Assembly (NCBI GenBank): GCA_015662405.1
Contig: DQUE01000066.1
Location: 1 to 9,855, forward strand
Reading direction: 5' to 3'
Length of the DNA stretch: 9,855 nt
Source of the DNA: Sulfurimonas autotrophica
Lineage (GTDB): Bacteria > Campylobacterota > Campylobacteria > Campylobacterales > Sulfurimonadaceae
Positions 1 through 7,019 of the stretch are shown here, in pieces. The stretch's first letter is position 1; each line of letters opens with the position of its first letter. A program made the position numbers and the translations under genes. The notes beneath the pieces are model-generated. The model made no database searches. It saw nothing but the letters and a program-made list of their open reading frames with translations, and was not told the DNA's origin.

Positions 1-1071
1 AGCACAATCTGTTGCTTGGGTAACTTCCTTGATATTTTCGATATTTGTTTTTAAATCAGCTTGAATAACTGTTAATGATTCAGAAACATTAACACTTTTT
101 ACACTTAGTGCTGAATTAAAAGCATCTCTTTGCGCTTTTTTATACTGTTCTTGCATGAAATCTATGCTTTTTGCAACATTTTCAATAGCAACGATAAACT
201 CACCCTTGAGACCTTCTGCAGAGATTTTTTGATTAAAGTCACCTTTTGATGCATTGGTAATAGCTGTATTTATCTCATTTATGAGTTTTTTAACATGGTT
301 TAAAAGCAGACTTAATCTTGTGCCCATTATACCAAGTTCAGTATCCTTTTCTAAAATACTGCATGCATGAGAAAAGTTACCTTCTTCTGCATAAGCGATA
401 AATTTGGTAAAGTTTTCTATACCTTTAATGATAGATCTGCCTACTAGCGTGGCAATAATAAATACGGCTATTGCTATAATAAGACCTGTAATAAGAACAA
501 AATATTTATAAAATGTTATATCGAATTCGAGATTTTTTGATGAGTTTGCAAGTTCTTGTTTTTTCAGTGCAACAAGTTTTTTAAAAGACTCTCTTGATGC
601 GTTTGCATAAGGTGTCAGTTCTGTTTTGTATCTATTGTATATTTGAGCTGTTTTGTTTTGTATGTCATCAGAGGTTAGCTCTTGCATCATTTTTAAAGAG
701 TTTTGTAAAAACTGCATTGTCGAAGATTTTGCTTTTTGTACTAAAGCGAAATCTTGACCTCCTTGCATTAATTCTTCAAGTGTGGTAAAGTCTTTTCTTA
801 TTTTTTCTATACGATCTTGAAGCTTTTTGATGTTTTTTTTATAGTCTCCACCAAGCATAATATCTCTAGTAGTGCGACTGACATAGTTCATGTTTTTTTC
901 AATATTAAGTGTAAGGAGTGCCCCTTGCATCGAATTTTTGTGTAAATGCTGGTACTGCTTTTCAACATGTGTCATTGCGAAAAAAACAAAAATAGTAGCT
1001 ATGAATACAGAGAGTGTAGCTACAAGCATAAGAAAAAACATTTTCTTTTTGATACTTAGCTTTTGAAACAT
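1..1071 (-). CDS. Methyl-accepting chemotaxis protein, N-terminal part (cut by window edge)
   Basis: A continuous minus-strand frame of 357 codons begins with ATG at 1071 and leaves the window at base 1 with no stop. A Shine-Dalgarno AAAGGA lies about 8 nt upstream of the ATG. The translation starts MFQKLSIKKKMFFLMLVATL. It shows a first membrane helix (about residues 12-32), a mostly helical periplasmic domain of about 155 residues with the stretch MNYVSRTTRDIMLGGDY (61-77), and a second membrane helix (about 188-211). HAMP-like helices follow (about 212-300), then the start of the cytoplasmic signalling hairpin (from about 318). This is chemoreceptor architecture with a 4-helix-bundle type sensor; the ligand cannot be predicted. 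The conserved signalling tip that contacts CheA and CheW lies outside the window, so the family call rests on topology and local motifs. The gene is divergent from gdhA. Confidence 0.85.
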   Translation of the reverse strand, partial: MFQKLSIKKKMFFLMLVATLSVFIATIFVFFAMTHVEKQYQHLHKNSMQGALLTLNIEKNMNYVSRTTRDIMLGGDYKKNIKKLQDRIEKIRKDFTTLEELMQGGQDFALVQKAKSSTMQFLQNSLKMMQELTSDDIQNKTAQIYNRYKTELTPYANASRESFKKLVALKKQELANSSKNLEFDITFYKYFVLITGLIIAIAVFIIATLVGRSIIKGIENFTKFIAYAEEGNFSHACSILEKDTELGIMGTRLSLLLNHVKKLINEINTAITNASKGDFNQKISAEGLKGEFIVAIENVAKSIDFMQEQYKKAQRDAFNSALSVKSVNVSESLTVIQADLKTNIENIKEVTQATDCA

Positions 1072-1244
1072 CTGTGATTTCCTTTAGAGATTAAATAGTT
1101 TTCATATAATGCTATGTTATCTATTATGTTTCCCTTAATATATTAGATTTTTTGATACATTTATGATATTCTCATTTTGTTTTTGCTTTTTTTCTTGCTT
1201 TTGCTACAATTCACTTCACGATAGTAGTTTATAAAGGATTCTTT
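1072..1244. promoter_or_regulatory. Divergent intergenic region, chemoreceptor / gdhA
   Basis: This 173-bp AT-rich spacer separates two divergent genes. The gdhA side has a convincing promoter, listed separately. For the chemoreceptor, two weak -10-like hexamers are visible on the minus strand: CATAAT (complement of 1123-1128) and TTATAT (complement of 1104-1109). Neither has a clear -35 box, and I see no obvious sigma-28 or sigma-54 element. No small open reading frame or RNA is supported here. Confidence 0.35.
1170..1217 (+). promoter_or_regulatory. Candidate sigma-70 promoter of gdhA
   Basis: The -10 box is TACAAT at 1205-1210, preceded by TGC as in an extended -10. The DNA upstream is a series of T-runs in phase (TTTTGTTTTTGCTTTTTTTC and on), which takes the place of a defined -35 box in Campylobacterota promoters. 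The predicted start of transcription is near 1217, giving a leader of about 28 nt. Confidence 0.5.
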
Positions 1245-2600
1245 TTGTCTATAGCAGAAAATAAAATTAAAAAATTTGAACATGGAAATTGTGCAGAAAA
1301 CAATGTGTTTTATCAGGCAATGGAGGAGGTGATTTATTCGATTGCACCTCTTTTAGAGTCAGATGACAGGTATACAAGATTTGGAATTTTGGACAGACTG
1401 GTTGTTCCTGATAGGATTATCAAATTTAAAGTAACATGGCTTGATGATAATAATCAAATACAGGTAAATACAGGATACCGAGTGCAGTTTAACAATGCAC
1501 TTGGACCATATAAAGGAGGACTTCGCTTTCATCCGAGTGTAAACGAAGGGATATTAAAGTTTTTGGGTTTTGAACAGATTTTAAAAAACTCACTCACAGG
1601 TTTACCTATTGGTGGTGCAAAAGGTGGGAGTGATTTTGACCCAAAAGGAAAAAGTGATTTTGAAGTTATGAAATTTTGTACAGCTTTTATGACAGAACTG
1701 CATAAATATATTGGTTCACGAATAGATGTTCCAGCTGGAGATATTGGTGTAGGTGGCAGAGAGATTGGATATCTCTTTGGAGAGTATAAAAAAATTACAT
1801 CATCGTACGAAGGTGCTTTGACAGGAAAGCCTTACTTTTTTGGAGGTTCTTTGATGCGTCCTGAGGCAACAGGTTATGGTGTTGTCTATTTTACGCAAAG
1901 TATGCTTGAGATTGAACAAAAAGAGCCACTAGATGGAAAAATATGTACAGTCAGTGGTGCAGGAAATGTTGCTTTGCACGTTATTGAAAAACTGCAAGAG
2001 ATAGGTGCAATAGTGGTTACATGTTCAGATTCACATGGAACAGTATATGACCCTAGAGGAATAGATTTGGCACTTGTAAAAGAGTTAAAACTAAACAAAA
2101 GAGTATCTTTAGAAGAGTATGTGCAAACGCATACCGAAGCAAAATATACACCAGTTGCTGAGTATCCTCAAGATGGACATATGGTGTGGAGTGTTCCTTG
2201 TTATGCTGCATTTCCTTGTGCTACACAAAATGAACTGAGTGAGGTTGATGCACAGAGCTTAATTGAAAATGGCTGTGTGAGTGTTTCTGAGGGTGCAAAT
2301 ATGCCATCAACACCGGAGGCTATTGCACTCTTACAATCACACAAAGTATGTTTTGCACCGGCAAAAGCTGCTAATGCAGGTGGTGTGGCAGTAAGTGAAT
2401 TTGAAATGAGTCAAAATGCCTCTATGAGTAGATGGAGTTATGAACAAGTTGATGCAAAACTCAAAGAGACAATGCAGATGATTTGTAAACGAGTAGCACT
2501 AACTGCAAAAGATTATGGAGTTGAGGGCAATTATGTTGATGGTGCAAATATTGCAGGGTTTAAAAAAGTTGCTGATGCTATGATAGCTGAAGGTATATAA
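1245..2600 (+). CDS. gdhA: Glutamate dehydrogenase, NADP-type hexameric family
   Basis: This enzyme makes glutamate in the cytoplasm by reductive amination of 2-oxoglutarate with ammonium and NAD(P)H, and can run in reverse. The 451 residues match the usual length of the small hexameric class (about 450). Visible motifs are the catalytic-lysine segment PIGGAKGGSDFDPKGKSD (121-138, K126), the catalytic Asp in PAGDIGVG (D166), the Rossmann motif VSGAGNVA (236-243), SDSHGTVYD (261-269), which resembles NADP-preferring members, and PCATQNEL (324-331). The start is a TTG at 1245, placed 6 nt after AAAGGA (1233-1238); the next in-frame ATG (1320) would remove the N-terminal helix found in the family. 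The stop at 2598-2600 overlaps the ribosome-binding site of the following channel gene, so the two are probably co-transcribed. NADP preference is inferred from sequence only. Confidence 0.95.
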   Translation: MSIAENKIKKFEHGNCAENNVFYQAMEEVIYSIAPLLESDDRYTRFGILDRLVVPDRIIKFKVTWLDDNNQIQVNTGYRVQFNNALGPYKGGLRFHPSVNEGILKFLGFEQILKNSLTGLPIGGAKGGSDFDPKGKSDFEVMKFCTAFMTELHKYIGSRIDVPAGDIGVGGREIGYLFGEYKKITSSYEGALTGKPYFFGGSLMRPEATGYGVVYFTQSMLEIEQKEPLDGKICTVSGAGNVALHVIEKLQEIGAIVVTCSDSHGTVYDPRGIDLALVKELKLNKRVSLEEYVQTHTEAKYTPVAEYPQDGHMVWSVPCYAAFPCATQNELSEVDAQSLIENGCVSVSEGANMPSTPEAIALLQSHKVCFAPAKAANAGGVAVSEFEMSQNASMSRWSYEQVDAKLKETMQMICKRVALTAKDYGVEGNYVDGANIAGFKKVADAMIAEGI

Positions 2601-2613
2601 AGGAGTTCGCATC
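2599..2613 (+). promoter_or_regulatory. Ribosome-binding site with ATC in the start-codon position (channel gene)
   Basis: AAAGGAG (2599-2605) overlaps the gdhA stop codon and is one of the strongest Shine-Dalgarno sequences in the window. Five bases later the next in-frame codon is ATC (2611-2613), followed by AAA TCT ATT, which reads as a typical secretory signal start. No ATG, GTG or TTG lies at the expected distance. The site therefore points to an ATC start, or to an ATG changed by one base. Confidence 0.6.
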
Positions 2614-4440
2614 AAATCTATTATAATCGTACTGTTTCTCTCTCTTTTTGTATTTGCAAATACATTAAGTGCAAAAGTAAAATATTCAGAGTTTATAGAT
2701 ACGCAATTGCAGTTACTCTATCAAATGAATGATGCCAATTTATCACAAGAGCAGATAGAAGAACTTGTTCGTAAGCAAGAGTACTTGTATGACCAGGAAT
2801 TAAATACCATCATTGCAAATAAACAGGATTATATTGAAAATGTACAGGATTTCAGTAAAGAGATCTTTTCATTAAAAAAAATTATTGTAATTAATAAAAG
2901 ACTAGGTAACAGATATGCTGTTGTGCGAGATGAGGTGCAATTAAAATCTTATGAAATTCTCAAGAATCAAAATATTTTAATCAAAAATATACTTTTGTCT
3001 TTAGATGTAGCAACAATTGATGATTTTGAACAAAAGCTCAATATTTATACGGCACAAAATCAAAAAGCTTTGAGTAAAATCACAGCAAAAGATTATAAAT
3101 ATATATTACGATTAAAAGACGACTCTTTCATTCTTCAAGCAGCCAAGCAAAATATACGTGAATATTATGCTCTGCAAGAGATAAACAATGATTTTATAGC
3201 TTATCTGTATAAGGCAGAAAATAAACTCTATAGGCTAAATAAGTATGCTAAATATCATATTATCAAACCAGTGCTCTTTATAAACTCGTTTACATCTGTT
3301 AAAATTATTGATAGCGTATTGAAGCCTTATGGTTTAAGTGTTGTGAAGCTTATTATTATTTTTTTACTGATTGTTTTTATATATTTTTTGAGAAAAGTAT
3401 TTTATATACTCCTGCAAAAACTTTTTTTAAAAATAGATTTTTTCAATAAATATTCCGATCAAATTCTTGAAAAACTTCGTAAAAGTGTTGGAACGCTTAT
3501 ACTCATCATCAATATAAATATGGTGATATATGTCTATAATAATTTTAGTTCCGATGAAGATATTTCCCGTTTTTTTAATATTATATATGGCTTTTATTTT
3601 ACACTTATTATCTATATTATAATCAATACGGCTGCAGCTATAAAGCTGGCTAGTTTTGAAAAAGAGAAGACGAATATTAAAAGTGATTTGATTAATGTTG
3701 GATTGAAAATTATTAACTTTTTTATCATCATAATGGGGCTATTGATTGTTTTGTATTTTGCAGGGATAGATTTAACTGCGGTTCTCTCAGGTCTTGGTAT
3801 TGGTGGTTTAGCTGTTGCATTTGCTGCAAAAGATACTATTTCAAACTTTTTTGGAACACTTGCTGTCCTTTTTAGTAATGTATTTTCTCAAGGTGACTGG
3901 ATAGAGGTAGACGGGCAAGAGGGTGTAGTTGTTGAGATTGGTTTGCGTGTAACAACGCTTAGAACTTTTGATAATGCACTTATTGCCATTCCTAATGGTA
4001 TTTTTGCCAATAAAGAGATTAAAAACTGGAATAAACGAAAACTTGGGCGAAGAATAAAAATGAAGCTTGGTGTAAAGTATGATTCAAAACGAGAAGATAT
4101 CAATAATGCCATTAAAGAGATTCGAGAGATGTTACAAAACCATCCGCAAATTGCAACAAAAGATACAAAATACGAACATAAAACAGATTATGGGTATATG
4201 GCAAAACTTGTCTCAAAAGATGATTTAGAGGGTGTAAAAAAGACGCTTCTTGTCTATCTTGATGAGTTTGCAGACTCTAGTATCAATATACTCGTTTACT
4301 GTTTTTCCAAGTCAGTGGAGTGGGAAGAGTGGTTGAAAACAAAACAGGATGTTATGGAGAAGATTATGATTATTTTTGAGAAAAACTCTTTAGAATTTGC
4401 CTTTCCTTCATTGTCTATTTATAATGAAACAGAGGCTTGA
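2611..4440 (+). CDS. MscS-family mechanosensitive channel with large periplasmic N-terminal domain
   Basis: An inner-membrane channel that should open under membrane tension and release solutes on osmotic downshock. From 2611 it is about 610 residues. A signal peptide (KSIIIVLFLSLFVFANTLSA, likely cut after LSA) leads to a long, charged, helical periplasmic region (about 25-240), then about four membrane helices (near 243-268, 291-312, 324-347 and 367-386). The pore helix carries the MscS hallmark GLGIGGLAVAFAAKDTISNF (about 395-414), followed by the beta-domain motif QGDWIEVDGQEG and the segment IAIPNG. A cytoplasmic alpha/beta tail ends at 4440. I recall similarly large MscS proteins in C. 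jejuni and H. pylori. The first canonical start (TTG, 2707) has no ribosome-binding site and would lose the whole signal peptide, so I prefer the ATC at 2611. The gene follows gdhA by 10 nt. Family call is firm; the exact start is not. Confidence 0.88.
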   Translation: MKSIIIVLFLSLFVFANTLSAKVKYSEFIDTQLQLLYQMNDANLSQEQIEELVRKQEYLYDQELNTIIANKQDYIENVQDFSKEIFSLKKIIVINKRLGNRYAVVRDEVQLKSYEILKNQNILIKNILLSLDVATIDDFEQKLNIYTAQNQKALSKITAKDYKYILRLKDDSFILQAAKQNIREYYALQEINNDFIAYLYKAENKLYRLNKYAKYHIIKPVLFINSFTSVKIIDSVLKPYGLSVVKLIIIFLLIVFIYFLRKVFYILLQKLFLKIDFFNKYSDQILEKLRKSVGTLILIININMVIYVYNNFSSDEDISRFFNIIYGFYFTLIIYIIINTAAAIKLASFEKEKTNIKSDLINVGLKIINFFIIIMGLLIVLYFAGIDLTAVLSGLGIGGLAVAFAAKDTISNFFGTLAVLFSNVFSQGDWIEVDGQEGVVVEIGLRVTTLRTFDNALIAIPNGIFANKEIKNWNKRKLGRRIKMKLGVKYDSKREDINNAIKEIREMLQNHPQIATKDTKYEHKTDYGYMAKLVSKDDLEGVKKTLLVYLDEFADSSINILVYCFSKSVEWEEWLKTKQDVMEKIMIIFEKNSLEFAFPSLSIYNETEA

Positions 4441-4445
4441 AAACA

Positions 4446-4476
4446 GATGGCTATAGAGTATCGATATAAAGCCATC
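4446..4476 (-). terminator. Weak possible terminator of the ispDF-pgpA operon
   Basis: Read on the minus strand, GATGGCT and AGCCATC form a 7-bp stem around a 17-nt loop that can add a few A-T pairs. The stem is followed by TGTTTTC, a short and interrupted T-tract. It overlaps the pgpA stop codon and sits in the 10-bp gap between convergent genes. On the plus strand there is no T-run after the stem, so it would not obviously stop transcription from the channel gene. Confidence 0.3.
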
Positions 4477-4954
4477 CCTGCCATAGCATAGCAGTAGTGA
4501 TTCCAGCTGCAAAACCTGCGATAATATCATCTCCCATCACTCCGACTCCACCTTTGGCCTCACGGTCAATTCTTCCAATAATAGAAGGTTTTGTAATATC
4601 AAAGTATCGAAAAAGAACAAAAGCGAGTAGAGATTGTACTAAAAAGCCATTTTGCAGTTGTGTTACCTCAGAGAATGCTACGCTAGTTGCAGGTGCAACG
4701 CTTAGTGCAAACCACATACCCGCAAGCTCATCTATGACTATTCTTTTATCATCATGATTACCAGACTCCTCTTCATATTTATTGATCACTTTAATGGCAA
4801 TAACAGAGATAAGCAGTGCTGCTAAAAAGAGCGTTGTTGCATCAAAATAGAGAAGTATTGCCATGCCAAGTGGGAGTGAGACTAGTGTTCCCATTGTTCC
4901 GGGAGCCTTTGGCGAAAGTCCGCTATAACCTAATGTAAGAAAAAACCAGTTCAT
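4451..4954 (-). CDS. pgpA: Phosphatidylglycerophosphatase A
   Basis: An inner-membrane phosphatase that removes the phosphate from phosphatidylglycerophosphate to give phosphatidylglycerol, the last step towards this phospholipid and towards cardiolipin. The 167-residue length is normal for the family. Family motifs are SPKAPGTMGTL (14-24), RIVIDELAGMW (71-81, acidic pair D75/E76), RYFDITKPSIIGRIDR (116-131) and KGGVGVMGDD (134-143, D142/D143), set between hydrophobic helices (about 26-57, 102-116 and 143-160). The ATG at 4954 is preceded by AAGGA, which overlaps the TAA stop of the sat-like gene 8 nt upstream, suggesting translational coupling. It is the last gene of the operon that begins with ispDF. 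I recall the same neighbour pair (sat-like and pgpA) in Campylobacter. Confidence 0.93.
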   Translation of the reverse strand: MNWFFLTLGYSGLSPKAPGTMGTLVSLPLGMAILLYFDATTLFLAALLISVIAIKVINKYEEESGNHDDKRIVIDELAGMWFALSVAPATSVAFSEVTQLQNGFLVQSLLAFVLFRYFDITKPSIIGRIDREAKGGVGVMGDDIIAGFAAGITTAMLWQGWLYIDTL

Positions 4955-4962
4955 TGCAGTCC

Positions 4963-6153
4963 TTAAGTGAGTGATGTAGTTTGGTAGAGTTTCATAAGTT
5001 CAAGATAAAAATCCTTTTCATTATGCTCTTCAAGTAGACCTTTAACAGGAAAAGTGTCATAATAGAGCTTTTCTAAGTTTTTAAATCTGTTTGGAAAAAG
5101 CTTTGAGAGTAAAAATGATGAAATCTCTTTTCGCATCAATACTGCAGGTGGTAAAAGCCCTGCCTCTAAAAGCGTTAAAATAGAATCAGCATGATAGGAG
5201 ATTTGATGATGCTGTCCATGGGGACAGGTGTTTTTACTAACAAGCGTTTTACACTCATCGCAGTAGACATATTCACTTGCAACGGTTATTTCAATATCTA
5301 TTCCTATTACTCTGTCTATAATGGACTTGTTGGAGTTACAATCATAAAACATACCAAGCCCTGCATGGTTTCGCCCAATAGTTAGTCTGTCACAACCATA
5401 GTTTTTTGCAACAATAGCATCAACAATAATTTCATTATAACCTGCAAAAATATAACTGTTTTCTAAAGGAATAATGACAACACGATTTTTTGGAAGAAAA
5501 TTGTTGATAAAATACTCTAAAGCCTCTTTTCTAATTTCATATTTTAAATTAGCATTGTCATAAGGTTTGAGTAAAAAGATTACAAGCAGATCAGTGCTTT
5601 CTAGTGTTTGTCGTATTAGCCTTTCATGGGCACGATGCAATGGATTCGCCCCCATCATAAGCGAGGTGGTATGTTTGGCCCCTATACGCTCTTTTGCTTG
5701 CTCAATTTTTATTTTATTGTTGTGTTTGGTTTTATGCAAAATAGTATACTCGCCACTCAGTGCCCAGTTTCCTATTCGTTTCATGGTTGCCATAACACCT
5801 GGATGCGCTAGATCATCTGTTCCATAGATGTGTTTTACACGCTCTTTTGGATTGATTTGAAAAGTCTCTTCAACTTTAAGGATTGCAAACTCTTCTCCAT
5901 CACATATAATCGTGACCTCTTCATTTGGCTGCAAATCCTGAATTATTTTTTCGTTTTTTTTCCCAGAAGGTGCCAATATAAAAGGAAAAGGGAAGGACTG
6001 TCCATCTATAAGTCCTGTTTTTAGTACCTCTTGTGACTCTTTTTCATTCATAAGCTTTGTTACAGGAGTTAAAAGAGATTCATCTACAAGTTCAAGTGCA
6101 GACGTAGCCTCCTTATCTATATATATTGTTTTATTTTTTCTTGATGATGTCAT
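4963..6153 (-). CDS. sat: ATP-sulfurylase (sulfate adenylyltransferase) family protein with altered substrate site
   Basis: ATP sulfurylases join sulfate and ATP into adenylylsulfate (APS), or run in reverse in sulfur oxidisers. The 396 residues have the usual layout: a PUA-like N-terminal domain (about 10-150), then the nucleotide-binding catalytic domain. The HxxH ATP motif is intact (NPLHRAH, 170-176). The second motif reads GRNHAG (260-265) where GRDHAG is usual. A metal-type cluster C298, C301, C310, H312 (CDEC...CPH) is present as in many bacterial Sat proteins. However, the sulfate-contact motif before NP, normally QTR, reads MGA (167-169), and the late SGT..R motif is lost. The true substrate is therefore uncertain and the symbol reflects family only. 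The ATG at 6153 lies inside the upstream regulator gene (23-nt overlap), with a weak purine-rich ribosome-binding site. Confidence 0.8.
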   Translation of the reverse strand: MTSSRKNKTIYIDKEATSALELVDESLLTPVTKLMNEKESQEVLKTGLIDGQSFPFPFILAPSGKKNEKIIQDLQPNEEVTIICDGEEFAILKVEETFQINPKERVKHIYGTDDLAHPGVMATMKRIGNWALSGEYTILHKTKHNNKIKIEQAKERIGAKHTTSLMMGANPLHRAHERLIRQTLESTDLLVIFLLKPYDNANLKYEIRKEALEYFINNFLPKNRVVIIPLENSYIFAGYNEIIVDAIVAKNYGCDRLTIGRNHAGLGMFYDCNSNKSIIDRVIGIDIEITVASEYVYCDECKTLVSKNTCPHGQHHQISYHADSILTLLEAGLLPPAVLMRKEISSFLLSKLFPNRFKNLEKLYYDTFPVKGLLEEHNEKDFYLELMKLYQTTSLT

Positions 6154-7018
6154 ATTTCTTTCTCTTTTCCCATAAACTTTTACGGCTTATGCCAAGTTTT
6201 TTAGAAAGCTCTGTATCTGGATATTTGTCTTGATAATTTAAAACTATGAATTTAACATAGTCTTCAATAGGAAGAATTTCGCCTTTATCAAAAACATTAC
6301 TTTCGCTTTTTATCTCTATAACTGGGTAGGATACATCTTCGATTTTATCACTACTTGCAATAATGGCTTTCTTCCCTGCAATAAGATCACAAAAACGTTT
6401 CTTGTCTGTTTTTTTCAGGAGTTGATAGTCAATGATATAAATGATAGAGTTTTGAGGAAGAGAGTCTATTTCGTTTAATGTTTTTGAATTACTTAACGAT
6501 AAAAAATGTATGGGAAGGTTTTTCTTTTGTGCATATTCAAAAGCAAAGGCATCTGCGTATTTTTGAAAGTTTGATGAGACAAAAATCGGTAACTCAACAT
6601 TATCAAGATTTTGTTCATGTTTTGCATCAGCAAACGTATGTGCTAGATATTTTTCATAAGCTTCATTTCGCTTTTTTAGTTTTTCATAATCTTGGTAATG
6701 GTCTATTTTTCTGACTAACTCTTCAATCATAAAAGGTTTGAGTATATAATCTTTCGCTCCAGCACTCAGTGGTTTTGAAACGGTATCATTACTGATATAT
6801 GAGACCATTAAAATGACAATAGAGTTTTTAAATGTCTCTATAAGCGGATTAAAATCCTGTCCATTAATATTAGTCGAGAGTAAAACAACATCATAGTTAT
6901 TGCTTCCAATAGCATCCCTTGTTGATGTACACATTTCACATGTATGTCCTAGATCACCTAGTTTGGTTGCTATGCTTTGAGCTAAATAAATTTCATTTTC
7001 TATTATTAATATCTTCAT
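6131..7018 (-). CDS. Atypical orphan response regulator, HP1021-like
   Basis: A cytoplasmic DNA-binding protein of 295 residues. The N-terminal receiver-like domain (1 to about 110) keeps the switch Ser (S73) and the K94-P95 pair. The phosphoacceptor Asp, expected after DVVLL, is Ser48, and one of the paired metal-binding acids is Asn8 (IENE instead of IEDE). A middle region (about 143-240) follows, then a Fis/NtrC-type helix-turn-helix (about 268-290, DTELSKKLGISRKSLWEKRK). Placement directly after ispDF and these features fit H. pylori HP1021 and C. jejuni Cj1608, orphan regulators reported to bind the replication origin and to respond to redox; that role is carried over by homology. C27 and C30 form a CxxC inside the receiver, and C210 is the only other cysteine. 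The ATG at 7018 is 1 nt after the ispDF stop, with AGGAT upstream. No histidine kinase is adjacent. Confidence 0.88.
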   Translation of the reverse strand: MKILIIENEIYLAQSIATKLGDLGHTCEMCTSTRDAIGSNNYDVVLLSTNINGQDFNPLIETFKNSIVILMVSYISNDTVSKPLSAGAKDYILKPFMIEELVRKIDHYQDYEKLKKRNEAYEKYLAHTFADAKHEQNLDNVELPIFVSSNFQKYADAFAFEYAQKKNLPIHFLSLSNSKTLNEIDSLPQNSIIYIIDYQLLKKTDKKRFCDLIAGKKAIIASSDKIEDVSYPVIEIKSESNVFDKGEILPIEDYVKFIVLNYQDKYPDTELSKKLGISRKSLWEKRKKYDIIKKK

Positions 7019-7019
7019 T

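Noticed and set aside
594..788. Plus-strand open frame of 64 codons opposite the chemoreceptor
   Set aside because: It is antisense to a continuous chemoreceptor frame, has no supporting ribosome-binding site and reads as an unstructured Cys/Phe/Leu-rich string.
2584..2613. Possible frameshift fusion of gdhA into the channel gene
   Set aside because: The channel frame is closed by TAG at 2584, GdhA ends at its normal C-terminus, and a strong ribosome-binding site lies between them. Two separate proteins fit better.
3888..4112. Minus-strand open frame opposite the MscS beta domain
   Set aside because: It lies wholly within a conserved coding region on the plus strand, so it is a shadow.
4446..4476. 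Terminator for the channel gene on the plus strand
   Set aside because: The stem GATGGCT/AGCCATC is followed on the plus strand by CCTGCC, with no T-run. Only the minus-strand reading is kept, at low confidence.
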